A stretch of DNA of 17,030 nt. It comes from an uncultured Asticcacaulis sp. GTDB taxonomy: Bacteria; Pseudomonadota; Alphaproteobacteria; Caulobacterales; Caulobacteraceae. The position numbers and the translations under genes are program-made. Position 1 is the stretch's first letter; each line of letters begins with the position of its first letter. The stretch spans positions 1 through 17,030 of the forward strand of contig CAMLLA010000033.1 in assembly GCA_946480525.1 (NCBI GenBank), given 5' to 3'. The notes below the pieces were generated by a model that had not been told where the DNA came from, did no database searches, and worked only from the letters and a program-made list of their open reading frames with translations. Below, in pieces: positions 1-6,803 of this stretch.

Positions 1-856
1 TGATCTTGAACAGGATGTTCTCCATGACATAGCTGCCATAGGAACGCTGGAACTTGAACGGCTGCCCTTTGAAGGAGACGTCGTAGAAGCCCCAGGTTTT
101 GGCAGTCAGGACGCTGGGATAGCCCATCTCGCCCTTCTGGACCATCAGGGCCAGGCGGACGGCGCGCGACGTCGCATCGCCCGCCGCCCATGATTTGCGC
201 GACCCAGTATTGGGGCTGTGGCGATAGGTGCGAAGGCTTTGCCCATCGACCCAGGCCAGCGACACGGCGTCGATGATTTCGTCGCGCGTTAGGCCCAGCA
301 TCTGCGCGACCACGGCGGTCGAAGCGACCTTGACCAGGATGACATGGTCGAGGCCGACCTTGTTGAAGCTGTTCTCCAGGGCGATGCAGCCCTGGATCTC
401 GTGGGCCTTGACCATGGCGGTCAGGACATCGCGCATGATCAGCGGCCTTTTACCGGCGGCGATGGCGTTGCGGCTCAACCAGTCGGCGACGGCGAGAATG
501 CCGCCAAGATTATCCGAAGGATGGCCCCATTCCGCCGCCAGCCAGGTGTCGTTGAAGTCGAGCCAGCGGATCATGGCGCCGATATCGAAGGCGGCCTTTA
601 CCGGATCAAGCTGGAACTGCGTACCGAAGACCTTGGCGCCATTGGGCACGACCGTGCCGGGAACGATGGGTCCCAGATGCTTGGTGCAGGCGGGGTAGTC
701 GAGCGCTTCGAGCCCGCAGCCGATGGTGTCGATCAGGCAGTTGCGCGCCGTCGTGTAGGCCAGGTCCGACTTGACCTCATAATTCAGGACATAGTCGGCG
801 ATATCGACCAGCACGCTGTCGGGTTCGGGACGGACATTGGAAATATGGGCGGACAT
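1..856 (-). CDS. prpD: 2-methylcitrate dehydratase PrpD (MmgE/PrpD family), N-terminal 285 residues, cut by window edge
   Basis: Dehydrates 2-methylcitrate to 2-methyl-cis-aconitate in the cytoplasmic methylcitrate cycle, which turns propionyl-CoA into pyruvate and succinate. The reading frame from the ATG at 856-854 stays open to the left edge and encodes 285 residues of a protein usually near 480, so the C-terminal part is outside the window. Typical PrpD stretches are visible: WLDFNDTW (about residues 98-105), GHPSDNLG (111-118) and MVKAHEIQG (148-156). AAAGG lies just upstream of the start. It follows prpC on the same strand after 81 bases, as the third gene of a prpBCD operon. Family members can act on related tricarboxylates, but the prpB-prpC context makes 2-methylcitrate the likely substrate. 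No damage is seen in the visible part. Confidence 0.93.
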   Translation of the reverse strand, partial: MSAHISNVRPEPDSVLVDIADYVLNYEVKSDLAYTTARNCLIDTIGCGLEALDYPACTKHLGPIVPGTVVPNGAKVFGTQFQLDPVKAAFDIGAMIRWLDFNDTWLAAEWGHPSDNLGGILAVADWLSRNAIAAGKRPLIMRDVLTAMVKAHEIQGCIALENSFNKVGLDHVILVKVASTAVVAQMLGLTRDEIIDAVSLAWVDGQSLRTYRHSPNTGSRKSWAAGDATSRAVRLALMVQKGEMGYPSVLTAKTWGFYDVSFKGQPFKFQRSYGSYVMENILFKI

Positions 857-880
857 GGAAGGCCTTTAAGTTTATCGTGG

Positions 881-934
881 CCCCTCGCCCCGCTTGAGGG
901 GAGTGGGTGGGCGCGGGGCGGCGAGCCTGAGGGG
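881..934. repeat. GC-rich inverted-repeat element between prpC and prpD
   Basis: This stretch fills most of the 81-base gap between prpC and prpD. CCCCTC at 881-886 can pair with GAGGGG at 896-901 or with a second GAGGGG at 929-934. GCCCCGC at 887-893 can pair with GCGGGGC at 913-919. Two alternative folds are therefore possible. There is no T-run, so an intrinsic terminator is unlikely. An intergenic palindromic repeat or an mRNA-stabilising hairpin between cistrons fits better. Confidence 0.6.
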
Positions 935-937
935 TCC

Positions 938-2098
938 TTACGGACGTTGATCCAATGGAACGAACGGCACGTTTTCCGGGCCGGTATAGTTGGCGTTGGG
1001 GCGGATGATCTTGCCGTCCTGACGTTGCTCGATGATGTGCGCGGACCATCCCGAAGTTCTGGAAATTACGAACAATGGTGTGAACATCGCCGTCGGTACG
1101 CCCATCATGTGGTAGCTGACCGCGCTGTACCAGTCGAGGTTCGGGAACATCGACTTGATACCCCACATCACGGTCTCGAGGCGCTCAGCGATGTCGAACA
1201 TCCGCATGCTGCCGGCCTCCTGGCTCAAGGACCGCGCCACCTCCTTTATGACCTTGTTGCGCGGATCGCCGGTCGTGTAGACGGGATGGCCAAAACCGAT
1301 CACAACCTCCTTGCGCGCCACCCTTTCGCGGATATCGGCCTCGGCTTCGTCGGGTGAGTCGTAGCGCTTCTGGATATCGTGGGCGACTTCGTTGGCGCCG
1401 CCGTGTTTCGGACCGCGCAAGGCACCGATGGCGCCCGCCACACACGAATAGACGTCCGATCCCGTGCCGGCGATCACCCTTGCAGCAAAAGTAGACGCAT
1501 TGAACTCGTGCTCGGCATAAAGGATCAGCGAGGTATGCATCGCCCTCACCCACGACGGGCGCGGCTTCTCGCCGTGCAGCAGGTGCAGGAAATGCCCGCC
1601 AATGGTGTCGTCGTCGGTTTCGACCTCGATCCGGCGGCCATGGTGGCTGAAGTGGAACCAGTAGAGCAGCATCGAGCCCAAAGACGCCATCAGCCGGTCG
1701 GCGATATCACGGGCATTGGCGGTGTTGTGATCGTCCTTTTCCGGCAGGACACAGCCCATGATCGACACGCCGGTGCGCATGACATCCATCGGATGCGCCG
1801 ACGCCGGCAGGCTTTCGAGCGCCGACATGACGGCGGCCGGCAGGCCACGAAGCGCCCTCAGCTTTGCTTTATAGGCGGCAAGCTCCGCCCGGTTCGGCAA
1901 TACGCCGTGGACCAGCAGGTGGGCGATCTCCTCGAACTCGGAGGTATTGGCGAGATCCAGGATGTCGTAGCCGCGATAGGCCAGGTCATTGCCTGTCCGC
2001 CCGACGGTACACAGCGCCGTATTGCCGGCCACCGTTCCGGAAAGGGCTACGGATTTCTTGGGCTTAAAGCCCGTGGTGGGGTCTCCTGCCGTATCCAT
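938..2098 (-). CDS. prpC: 2-methylcitrate synthase PrpC
   Basis: Condenses propionyl-CoA with oxaloacetate to 2-methylcitrate, the entry step of the methylcitrate cycle. The protein has 386 residues, close to the E. coli PrpC length of about 389. The N-terminal run [16 protein letters not shown] (19-34) is typical of methylcitrate synthases rather than housekeeping citrate synthases. The citrate-synthase catalytic residues are visible: His232 in KHGGANE, His271 in GFGHPVY and Asp322 in NLDWYSA. AGGAAA lies upstream of the ATG at 2098-2096. The gene starts 24 bases after prpB and is followed by prpD, so it is the middle gene of a prpBCD operon. Some enzymes of this family also use acetyl-CoA. 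The operon context supports propionyl-CoA as the main substrate. Confidence 0.95.
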   Translation of the reverse strand: MDTAGDPTTGFKPKKSVALSGTVAGNTALCTVGRTGNDLAYRGYDILDLANTSEFEEIAHLLVHGVLPNRAELAAYKAKLRALRGLPAAVMSALESLPASAHPMDVMRTGVSIMGCVLPEKDDHNTANARDIADRLMASLGSMLLYWFHFSHHGRRIEVETDDDTIGGHFLHLLHGEKPRPSWVRAMHTSLILYAEHEFNASTFAARVIAGTGSDVYSCVAGAIGALRGPKHGGANEVAHDIQKRYDSPDEAEADIRERVARKEVVIGFGHPVYTTGDPRNKVIKEVARSLSQEAGSMRMFDIAERLETVMWGIKSMFPNLDWYSAVSYHMMGVPTAMFTPLFVISRTSGWSAHIIEQRQDGKIIRPNANYTGPENVPFVPLDQRP

Positions 2099-2122
2099 GT
2101 TCGTTTCCTGTTGTCATTTTTC

Positions 2123-3007
2123 TTACTTCTGCCCGCTGAACAGGGTGTCGAGCCGGTGCTCGAACTCCCAGTAGCCGATGCGGTCGTACAGCTCCTCGCG
2201 CGTCTGCATGGTGTCGAGCACGGCCTTTTGGTGGCCGTCACGGCGGATGGCCTGATAGACGTTTTCCGCCGCCTTGTTCATGGCGCGGAAGGCCGACAGG
2301 GGATAGAGCTGAATAGCGACGCCGGCGGATGCCAGCTCATCGCGCGTGAACAGAGGCGTCTTGCCGAACTCGGTGATATTGGCCAGGACCGGGACGTTTA
2401 CGGCATCGACGAATTTGCGGTAGGTGTCGAGGTCGTAGGCGGCCTCGGCGAAGATGCCGTCGGCGCCCGCTTCGACGCAGGCAATTGCGCGCTCGATGGC
2501 GGCATCTATCCCTTCGACGGCGATGGCGTCGGTGCGGGCGATGAGGAAAAAGTCCGGATCGGTCTTGGCGTCGGCGGCGGCCTTGACGCGGTCGATCATT
2601 TCGGAGGCCGGCACGATCTCCTTGCCGGGGCGGTGACCACAGCGCTTGGCGCCGACCTGGTCTTCGATATGACAGGCGGCGGCGCCCGCCTTGATCAGCG
2701 CCTTGACCGTCCGTTCGATATTGAAGGCCGATGGCCCGAAGCCCGTATCGATATCGACCATGAGCGGCAAATCGCAGACATCGGTTATGCGGCGGACATC
2801 GATCAGCACGTCGTCGAGCGTATTGATGCCGAGATCGGGCATGCCCAGCGATCCGGCCGCCACGCCACCGCCCGACAGATAGATGGCGCGGAAGCCGGCG
2901 CGTTTGGCCAGCAGCGCGTGATTGGCGTTGATGGCGCCGATGACCTGAAGCGGCTTTTCAACGGTCAGCGCTTCACGGAAGGCGCGTCCGGCGGAAACGG
3001 TCGGCAT
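2123..3007 (-). CDS. prpB: 2-methylisocitrate lyase PrpB
   Basis: Cleaves 2-methylisocitrate to pyruvate and succinate, the last step of the methylcitrate cycle. It belongs to the ICL/PEP mutase superfamily. The 294-residue protein shows SGGG (45-48), the metal-site stretch VDIDTG with Asp85 and Asp87, and the lyase signature KRCGHR with catalytic Cys123; E. coli PrpB has its catalytic Cys at the same number. A longer frame begins at 3067, but that start lies upstream of the predicted promoter. The ATG at 3007-3005, preceded by AGGGACA, gives the normal N-terminus [10 protein letters not shown] and is preferred. First gene of the prpBCD operon; its promoter at 3032-3060 has palindromes that suggest repression or activation by a propionate-responsive factor. 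Confidence 0.95.
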   Translation of the reverse strand: MPTVSAGRAFREALTVEKPLQVIGAINANHALLAKRAGFRAIYLSGGGVAAGSLGMPDLGINTLDDVLIDVRRITDVCDLPLMVDIDTGFGPSAFNIERTVKALIKAGAAACHIEDQVGAKRCGHRPGKEIVPASEMIDRVKAAADAKTDPDFFLIARTDAIAVEGIDAAIERAIACVEAGADGIFAEAAYDLDTYRKFVDAVNVPVLANITEFGKTPLFTRDELASAGVAIQLYPLSAFRAMNKAAENVYQAIRRDGHQKAVLDTMQTREELYDRIGYWEFEHRLDTLFSGQK

Positions 3008-3021
3008 AGGTGTCCCTGTAT

Positions 3022-3069
3022 ATTTTCGAAAATCGTATCTTTTGCAACAATTCAAGTCAAGCTGCAAAA
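3022..3069. promoter_or_regulatory. Candidate operators overlapping the prpB promoter
   Basis: TTTTGCA at 3040-3046 and TGCAAAA at 3063-3069 are perfect inverted arms. Their centres lie 23 bases apart, and they flank or overlap the -35/-10 spacer. A second, perfect 12-base palindrome, ATTTTCGAAAAT, covers 3022-3033 at the -10 edge and the likely transcription start. TTTGCAA-type sites are known for alphaproteobacterial short-chain acyl-CoA regulators of the PccR/ScfR group. Assigning this site to such a regulator is an inference, and no regulator gene is adjacent. Confidence 0.5.
3032..3060 (-). promoter_or_regulatory. Predicted sigma70-type promoter of the prpBCD operon
   Basis: Read on the minus strand, TTGACT (-35, 3060-3055) and TACGAT (-10, 3037-3032) are separated by exactly 17 bases. 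The transcription start would be near 3025, leaving a leader of about 18 bases before the prpB ATG at 3007. Match to the consensus is good for a GC-rich genome, and no competing promoter is seen between here and the upstream terminator. Confidence 0.75.
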
Positions 3070-3102
3070 TTTACGCACGCGTCAATATACTGGTCAAATC
3101 AA

Positions 3103-3133
3103 AACGCCGGAGGCAGGGGCTGCCTCCGGCGTT
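3103..3133 (-). terminator. Rho-independent terminator of the 82-residue membrane-protein gene
   Basis: A 14-base-pair stem (3103-3116 with 3120-3133) with a 3-base loop is followed on the minus strand by TTTTGATTT. It sits 31 bases after the stop codon of the minus-strand gene at 3165-3413 and separates it from the prpB promoter. The stem is perfect, so the call is strong. Confidence 0.88.
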
Positions 3134-3164
3134 GTCACAGCAATGTGTTTAGTGGGGCGCTCGC

Positions 3165-3413
3165 TTAGTTGACGCGATCGACGGCCTTTTCAGCGTTGCG
3201 CTGGACGTTTTCGGCCGGCGACTGGTCGCCAAGCTTGTCGGCGGCGTTATCGACGCCATTGGGCAGGGCTTCGACGGCATCGCCCAGACGTTCGCTGCCG
3301 GAACGGTTGTCCTGCATCATGAAGACGGCCCCGACGGCGAGCGCCGCGATGATCAGGACGGCGAGTATGATGATGGCGGTATTGTTGCTGGAAGGCTGGG
3401 CGGCGGTGGCCAT
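3165..3413 (-). CDS. Small hypothetical protein with one N-terminal membrane segment (82 residues)
   Basis: I do not recognise this family. The protein has a short Ser/Asn-rich N-terminus, one clear hydrophobic segment at about residues 12-33, and a charged, polar C-terminal tail of about 50 residues rich in Asp, Asn, Ala and Val. It looks like a bitopic inner-membrane protein with a periplasmic or cytoplasmic tail. AGGAG lies about 10 bases upstream of the ATG, which supports the start. A strong terminator follows. The gene stands alone between prpB and a divergently transcribed hypothetical gene. A 99-residue frame on the other strand covers the same bases but lacks comparable start signals. 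Confidence 0.75.
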   Translation of the reverse strand: MATAAQPSSNNTAIIILAVLIIAALAVGAVFMMQDNRSGSERLGDAVEALPNGVDNAADKLGDQSPAENVQRNAEKAVDRVN

Positions 3414-3625
3414 GACGATTGCTCCTGTTTATCCGTGGCGCAACCGTAACAGCGTGCCTGCAAAATGACTGTGCGGGCCTTGACGTCGCTGAATAAGCAT
3501 CGGATCAAGCAGATGTGAATTCACTTTTCAGGCGAATTGCGATGCCGCGCATGTGAAACGAGTTTTGTTGCCGGGCGGCTTTCGAAGTGAGACCCTAAAA
3601 ACCAGTTTTCAGGACGGAGGCTTCC

Positions 3626-3955
3626 ATGACGACCGACACGATTCCCGCGCCGATCAATGGCATAAACCAGCAATCCCGCCGTGATTACCTGGCCGAGCAG
3701 ATGCATATGCTCGACAGCAGCGAATCCGAGGACCGGGTGATCTCCGGTCTGCAAGAACAGATCGAATCCCAGACCTCCCTGCGCCTGGGCGACGAAGACC
3801 GCGTGGCGCTCAGGGCCTATTTGCGCCGCGTGACGTCGCAATACCGCAGCGGTGAGATGGACCAGCGCTCAGCACAGCTCGACCTCAACAAGGTGCTGAT
3901 GGCCGCCGCCGCCAACAGCCCGGACGTCCTCGCGTACATCCATATGGATGCGTGA
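3626..3955 (+). CDS. Hypothetical protein, 109 residues
   Basis: I do not recognise this family. The protein is soluble, charged and mostly helical in composition, with no signal peptide, membrane segment or cysteine. The central stretch SEDRVISGLQEQIESQTS (33-50) followed by an Arg-rich helix around RAYLRRVTSQYR suggests a small helical bundle. GGAGG lies about 6 bases before the ATG, which strongly supports this start and strand over the antisense frame at 3521-3841. A perfect 10-base palindrome, GTGAATTCAC, at 3515-3524 lies about 100 bases upstream and could be a regulatory site, but no convincing -35/-10 pair was seen. No function can be proposed. Confidence 0.7.
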   Translation: MTTDTIPAPINGINQQSRRDYLAEQMHMLDSSESEDRVISGLQEQIESQTSLRLGDEDRVALRAYLRRVTSQYRSGEMDQRSAQLDLNKVLMAAAANSPDVLAYIHMDA

Positions 3956-4039
3956 CGTTACGGCCGAAATGGATACCGCTTCACCGGTGGATATCGCGTA
4001 ATCCCCCCTTCCGTCACGCCGCTGCGTGCCGCGACACCC

Positions 4040-4181
4040 TCCCCGTAAACGGGGAAGGAACTATCTGACTTTCTTTGCTTTTCCTTCCCGTTTACGCGGG
4101 TTTGGCGTTAGCGAAAGTATAGCTTTCGCAAGCCAAGGGCATTTGCGGAGCAAATGACGGCGCCGTTGGCACAAGTGTGCC
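4040..4181. repeat. Cluster of four consecutive hairpins in an intergenic region
   Basis: The gene-free stretch 3956-4183 contains four inverted repeats in a row. Hairpin 1 is TCCCCGT/ACGGGGA at 4040-4055; the block 4041-4060 is also nearly complementary to 4081-4100. Hairpin 2 is GCGAAAG/CTTTCGC at 4111-4129, enclosed by TTGGC (4102-4106) and GCCAA (4132-4136). Hairpin 3 is CATTTGC/GCAAATG at 4140-4156. Hairpin 4 is GGCAC/GTGCC at 4168-4181. None has a T-run. The block lies between the ends of two convergent genes and resembles a compound REP-type palindromic element. Confidence 0.7.
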
Positions 4182-4183
4182 CC

Positions 4184-4444
4184 CTACCGCCCCTTCATCG
4201 ACCTGTTCTTGTCGATGATGGCGATGACGATCAGCAGGAACGAGAATAGCCGGATCAAATAGATCAGCGGGCTCTGGTCGCTTGTCTGTGTCAGGCCGAG
4301 CACGACCCTGTCCACTCCCTCGACGACAAAGGCCGCGGAAAAGAACAGGAAGAACCGGTCGCGCGTCGTCGTCCAATGGCGTGCGAGTAGCAGGGCTATG
4401 GTGAAACACGCCATGGCGGTGGCGCCGAGGAGCATAAGTTTCAT
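4184..4444 (-). CDS. DUF5985-like small membrane protein (second of pair)
   Basis: An 86-residue protein with about three hydrophobic segments: residues 2-20, a middle segment around FFLFFSAAFVVEGVDRVVL, and YLIRLFSFLLIVIAII near the C-terminus, followed by DKNRSMKGR. It resembles the DUF5985 family of uncharacterised inner-membrane proteins by pattern; this is recall, not a search. The start MKLML at 4444-4442 is chosen because it is only 2 bases after the stop of the preceding 86-residue relative and gives a hydrophobic N-terminus; the longer frame from 4609 would add an Arg/His-rich shadow of that gene. The two genes are probably translationally coupled. The cellular role is unknown. Confidence 0.78.
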   Translation of the reverse strand: MKLMLLGATAMACFTIALLLARHWTTTRDRFFLFFSAAFVVEGVDRVVLGLTQTSDQSPLIYLIRLFSFLLIVIAIIDKNRSMKGR

Positions 4445-4446
4445 GG

Positions 4447-4707
4447 CTATTCCGTGTCCCAGATCAGGCCATAGAGAAAGATCAGCAACGAAATGCCGGT
4501 GATGACGTGCCGTGTCAGCGACAGGTCCGTCGCCGGCCCCAGCATAACCTTGTCGATCATCAGAAGGGCGTTCGACACCGTGATGCCACAGAAGCAAAGG
4601 CCGCCCCACAACAGCAGTTTATATCGGCTGCGGGCATAGGCGGACAGCAGCAACCAGGCGCAGACAAAGGCCATCAATGCGCACAGGGCATAGATAATCG
4701 CGGCCAC
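4447..4707 (-). CDS. DUF5985-like small membrane protein (first of pair, GTG start)
   Basis: An 86-residue hydrophobic protein with about three membrane segments: residues 2-22, KLLLWGGLCFCGITVSNALL (30-49) and HVITGISLLIFLYGLIW near the C-terminus. By pattern it resembles DUF5985, a family of unknown function that often occurs as adjacent pairs. The start is GTG at 4707-4705, four bases after the stop of the 123-residue gene upstream, with AAGGAC/AGGAT as possible ribosome-binding sequence. The identical length, similar segment layout and adjacency to the next gene suggest paralogues or heteromeric partners. The tight spacing indicates one transcript with the upstream gene. Confidence 0.8.
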   Translation of the reverse strand: MAAIIYALCALMAFVCAWLLLSAYARSRYKLLLWGGLCFCGITVSNALLMIDKVMLGPATDLSLTRHVITGISLLIFLYGLIWDTE

Positions 4708-4711
4708 GATC

Positions 4712-5083
4712 CTAGTCCTTTCTGATGCGGAAAGCGTCGGCGAAAGCCTGGACGCGCTTGGGTTTTGAATGGATGATCTTGGTCACCGGGATAAGGTATT
4801 GCCGGTACAGATCGGCGCACTGGCCGATCAATGCATCGGCCTCGGGTGTCGCCGGGGCATAGCGATACCGCCCGTCTTCGAACGTAAGGATATGGCGCTC
4901 GGCAAGGCCGTTCAGCAGCGCCGCCGTTTCATTTTCGGAGATGTAGAGATGGCGCGCGACAGCATCCGCGTCCCAAGCCGTATCGGCATGGCCGCGCAAC
5001 CACAATAGCCCCTCCCACTGCGCAACCGAATCGATATGGCGCAAAAGAAACTGCCTTGCGTCGTCTGGAATGACGCCAGTCAT
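4712..5083 (-). CDS. Hypothetical protein, possibly a small winged-helix protein (123 residues)
   Basis: I do not recognise this protein with certainty. The stretch from about residue 33 to 72, with TAWDADAVARHLYISENE and AALLNGLAERHIL followed by FEDGRYRYAP, has the shape of a winged helix: a helix-turn-helix followed by a short beta wing. The C-terminal part is basic (KIIHSKPKRVQAF). It lies 59 bases after the topoisomerase IB gene on the same strand and 4 bases before the first DUF5985-like gene, so it may be the regulator or a cytoplasmic partner of the membrane pair. AAAGAG is only one base from the ATG, too close for a good ribosome-binding site, but no other start is available. Confidence 0.68.
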   Translation of the reverse strand: MTGVIPDDARQFLLRHIDSVAQWEGLLWLRGHADTAWDADAVARHLYISENETAALLNGLAERHILTFEDGRYRYAPATPEADALIGQCADLYRQYLIPVTKIIHSKPKRVQAFADAFRIRKD

Positions 5084-5142
5084 GCTCTTTGACTAACGCG
5101 ACTTTGCCCACAAGCAAAATAAGTTTTTGATAAAGATCGGAC

Positions 5143-6219
5143 TTATTGGGCGGCTATGGGTGGCGCCAGCCTGCCCTTGAGGAAATTCAAGACGCTGCGC
5201 TCGTCCGCGTTCAGGCCTTCGTCGTCAAGCCGATCCTCAATATCCGCCTCTATCTGCGACACCAGGTCGCCGTCCAGATAGGCATTGAGGATCTCCGGAT
5301 GGACATAGCATTTGCGGCAGACGCTGGGCGTATTGCCGAGCCGCTTCGACACCGCCTCAATGGCGGCGACGATGTTCTTCTTTGCACTTGTCTGGGTGTC
5401 GTAAGGGTCGAGCCCACGCAGCGCCATTGCCGCCAGCACTGTCCCCGTCCATGTGCGGAAATCCTTGGCTGTGAACGGCTGGCCACTGATCTCCTGGAGG
5501 TAGGCGTTGACGTCGCCCGAGGTGACATCGCGCACCCTGCCGTCATCATCGACATACTTGAACAGCTCCTGGCCTTCGATGTCGGCGCAGGCGGCCACGA
5601 CCCTTGCGATGCGCCGGTCCGAGAGCTTGAGGTTCCACTCCTTGCCGGACTTGCCCTTGAAGCGGAAACGGAGCGTCGAGCCCCATACCTCGACGTGTTC
5701 GTCGCGCAGCGTCGTCAGCCCGTAGGACTGGTTCTTTTTGGCGTACTCGTCGTTGCCGACACGGATCAGCGTCTTTTCCAGCAACGCAACGACGGTCGCC
5801 AGGACCTTGTCCCGCGTCAGACCGCGCTGCGCCATATGTTGCTTCACCGTGGCGCGAATTGTCGGCAAGGCCTCACCGAAGGCCAGCATGTGGGTGAACT
5901 TGGTCGCATCGCGCGCCGCCCGCCAGTCAGGGTGATAACGGTACTGCTTGCGCCCCTTGGCGTCCAGCGCCGTCGCCTGGATGTGGCCGTTCTTCAGCGG
6001 GCAGATCCAGACATTGCGATAGGCCGGTGGAATGGCCAGCTTGCGGATGCGGATGATCTCGTCCTCGTCACGGATACGTTCGCCTGTCGCGTCGTAATAG
6101 GCGAAATGCTTGCCGAAGCGGCGGCGCGTATACCCCGGCCGGGCATCGGTGACGTAACGCAGCCCCTGCTGGCGGGCCTGCTGACGGTAATCATGACTGT
6201 CGAAACTTATGATACTCAT
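5143..6219 (-). CDS. DNA topoisomerase IB (poxvirus/bacterial type)
   Basis: Relaxes supercoiled DNA without ATP by nicking one strand through a 3'-phosphotyrosine link. The 358-residue protein has the expected layout: an N-terminal DNA-clamp domain (about 20-100; GYTRRRFGKHFAYYD, IPPAYRNVWIC) and a C-terminal catalytic domain (about 105-320). Catalytic-site motifs are present: RVGN with Arg153, KGKSGK with Lys189, KDFRTW with Arg255, and the nucleophile Tyr305 in CRKCYVHPEIL. Length is normal for bacterial TopIB (about 340-380). The start ATG at 6219-6217 has only a weak GGGG upstream. It is divergent from blaI. A 7-base AT-rich inverted repeat (5118-5124/5141-5147) overlaps the stop, followed on the minus strand by TTTT: at best a weak terminator, so read-through to the next genes is likely. 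Confidence 0.93.
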   Translation of the reverse strand: MSIISFDSHDYRQQARQQGLRYVTDARPGYTRRRFGKHFAYYDATGERIRDEDEIIRIRKLAIPPAYRNVWICPLKNGHIQATALDAKGRKQYRYHPDWRAARDATKFTHMLAFGEALPTIRATVKQHMAQRGLTRDKVLATVVALLEKTLIRVGNDEYAKKNQSYGLTTLRDEHVEVWGSTLRFRFKGKSGKEWNLKLSDRRIARVVAACADIEGQELFKYVDDDGRVRDVTSGDVNAYLQEISGQPFTAKDFRTWTGTVLAAMALRGLDPYDTQTSAKKNIVAAIEAVSKRLGNTPSVCRKCYVHPEILNAYLDGDLVSQIEADIEDRLDDEGLNADERSVLNFLKGRLAPPIAAQ

Positions 6220-6327
6220 GGCCCCGAGGCTAAGGCCGAACTCCGTCGCCGCACGATGAGGAAGGCCGCGAGCCCGTGTAAAAAATCCGTGACGTATGTG
6301 CGAACGGCAGCTAAAGCACGCTGGATC

Positions 6328-6366
6328 TACGAAGTTCTTCGTTGACTCGTTACGAAGTCCTTCGTA
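6328..6366. promoter_or_regulatory. Two tandem palindromic operators (probable BlaI sites)
   Basis: ACGAAG-TT-CTTCGT at 6329-6342 and TACGAAG-TC-CTTCGTA at 6351-6366 are two copies of one palindrome, with centres 23 bases apart. The first ends at the -35 box and the second fills the spacer and the edge of the -10 box, so bound repressor would block the polymerase. BlaI/MecI repressors bind dyad sites as dimers and usually repress their own operon, so BlaI is the expected ligand. The half-site ACGAAG differs from the TACA-type core known from staphylococci. Confidence 0.7.
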
Positions 6367-6370
6367 TAAG
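6342..6370 (+). promoter_or_regulatory. Predicted promoter of the blaI-M56 operon, giving a leaderless transcript
   Basis: TTGACT (6342-6347) and TATAAG (6365-6370) are separated by exactly 17 bases. A transcription start six to eight bases after the -10 box falls at 6376-6378, on the ATG at 6377. No Shine-Dalgarno sequence precedes that ATG, which agrees with leaderless translation. The -35 box overlaps GACTC (6344-6348), a GANTC site of the kind methylated by CcrM in Caulobacter-like bacteria. Confidence 0.75.
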
Positions 6371-6376
6371 TATCAT

Positions 6377-6775
6377 ATGACATCATCATCTCCTTCTGCC
6401 GACACCCCCCTGAAGAAGCCGACCGAGGCCGAGCTGGAAATCCTGCGCGTCCTGTGGGCCAAGGGCCCCGCGACCGTCCGCGACATCCACGACGTCCTGT
6501 CGGACACCCGCTCAACGGGCTACACGACGGTGCTGAAGACACTGCAGATCATGACCGAAAAAGGCCTGGTCGAGCGCGAGGAAGCGGGCAAGGCGCACAT
6601 CTATTCGCCGGCCATGCGCGAAGCCGACATGCAGACCCAGTTGCTGAAAGACCTGAGCGAGAAGCTGTTCTCGGGTTCGCCGGCGCTTCTGGCCATGCAT
6701 GCCCTGTCGTTGCAGCCGGCAAGCGAAGACGAACTCGCACAGATCCGCGCGCTGATCGCGGCAAAGACGAAGTAG
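6377..6775 (+). CDS. blaI: BlaI/MecI-family transcriptional repressor
   Basis: A winged-helix repressor that normally shuts off its own operon until cleaved or released by the partner M56 protease. The 132-residue protein has the family signature PTEAELEILRVLWAKG (15-30), the recognition-helix region with STGYTTVLKTLQIM (46-59), the wing KGLVEREEAGKAHIYSP (62-78), and a C-terminal helical dimerisation part. Length is normal (120-140). A frame extends up to 6296, but its extra 27 residues lie across the promoter and operators, so the ATG at 6377 is chosen; it coincides with the expected transcription start. The M56 gene follows after 28 bases. The target genes beyond its own operon are unknown. 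There is no beta-lactamase gene in the window. Confidence 0.92.
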   Translation: MTSSSPSADTPLKKPTEAELEILRVLWAKGPATVRDIHDVLSDTRSTGYTTVLKTLQIMTEKGLVEREEAGKAHIYSPAMREADMQTQLLKDLSEKLFSGSPALLAMHALSLQPASEDELAQIRALIAAKTK

Positions 6776-6803
6776 AACCAAACAGGGTCAAGAGAGGCTG
6801 ATC

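Noticed and set aside
1379..3172. A 597-residue open frame on the plus strand
   Set aside because: It lies antisense to prpC and prpB, which have clear family motifs. Its composition (rich in Gly, Asp, Arg, Val, His) is typical of an antisense shadow in GC-rich DNA.
3521..3841. A 106-residue frame on the minus strand
   Set aside because: It overlaps the plus-strand 109-residue gene, which has GGAGG at the right distance; the minus frame has no comparable start signal.
5118..5147. AATAAGT/ACTTATT inverted repeat as terminator of the topoisomerase gene
   Set aside because: The stem is only 7 AT-rich pairs with a 16-base loop and four T, too weak to list as a terminator.
5146..6345. A 399-residue open frame on the plus strand
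   Set aside because: It is antisense to the topoisomerase IB gene, whose catalytic motifs are intact, and it runs into the blaI promoter region.
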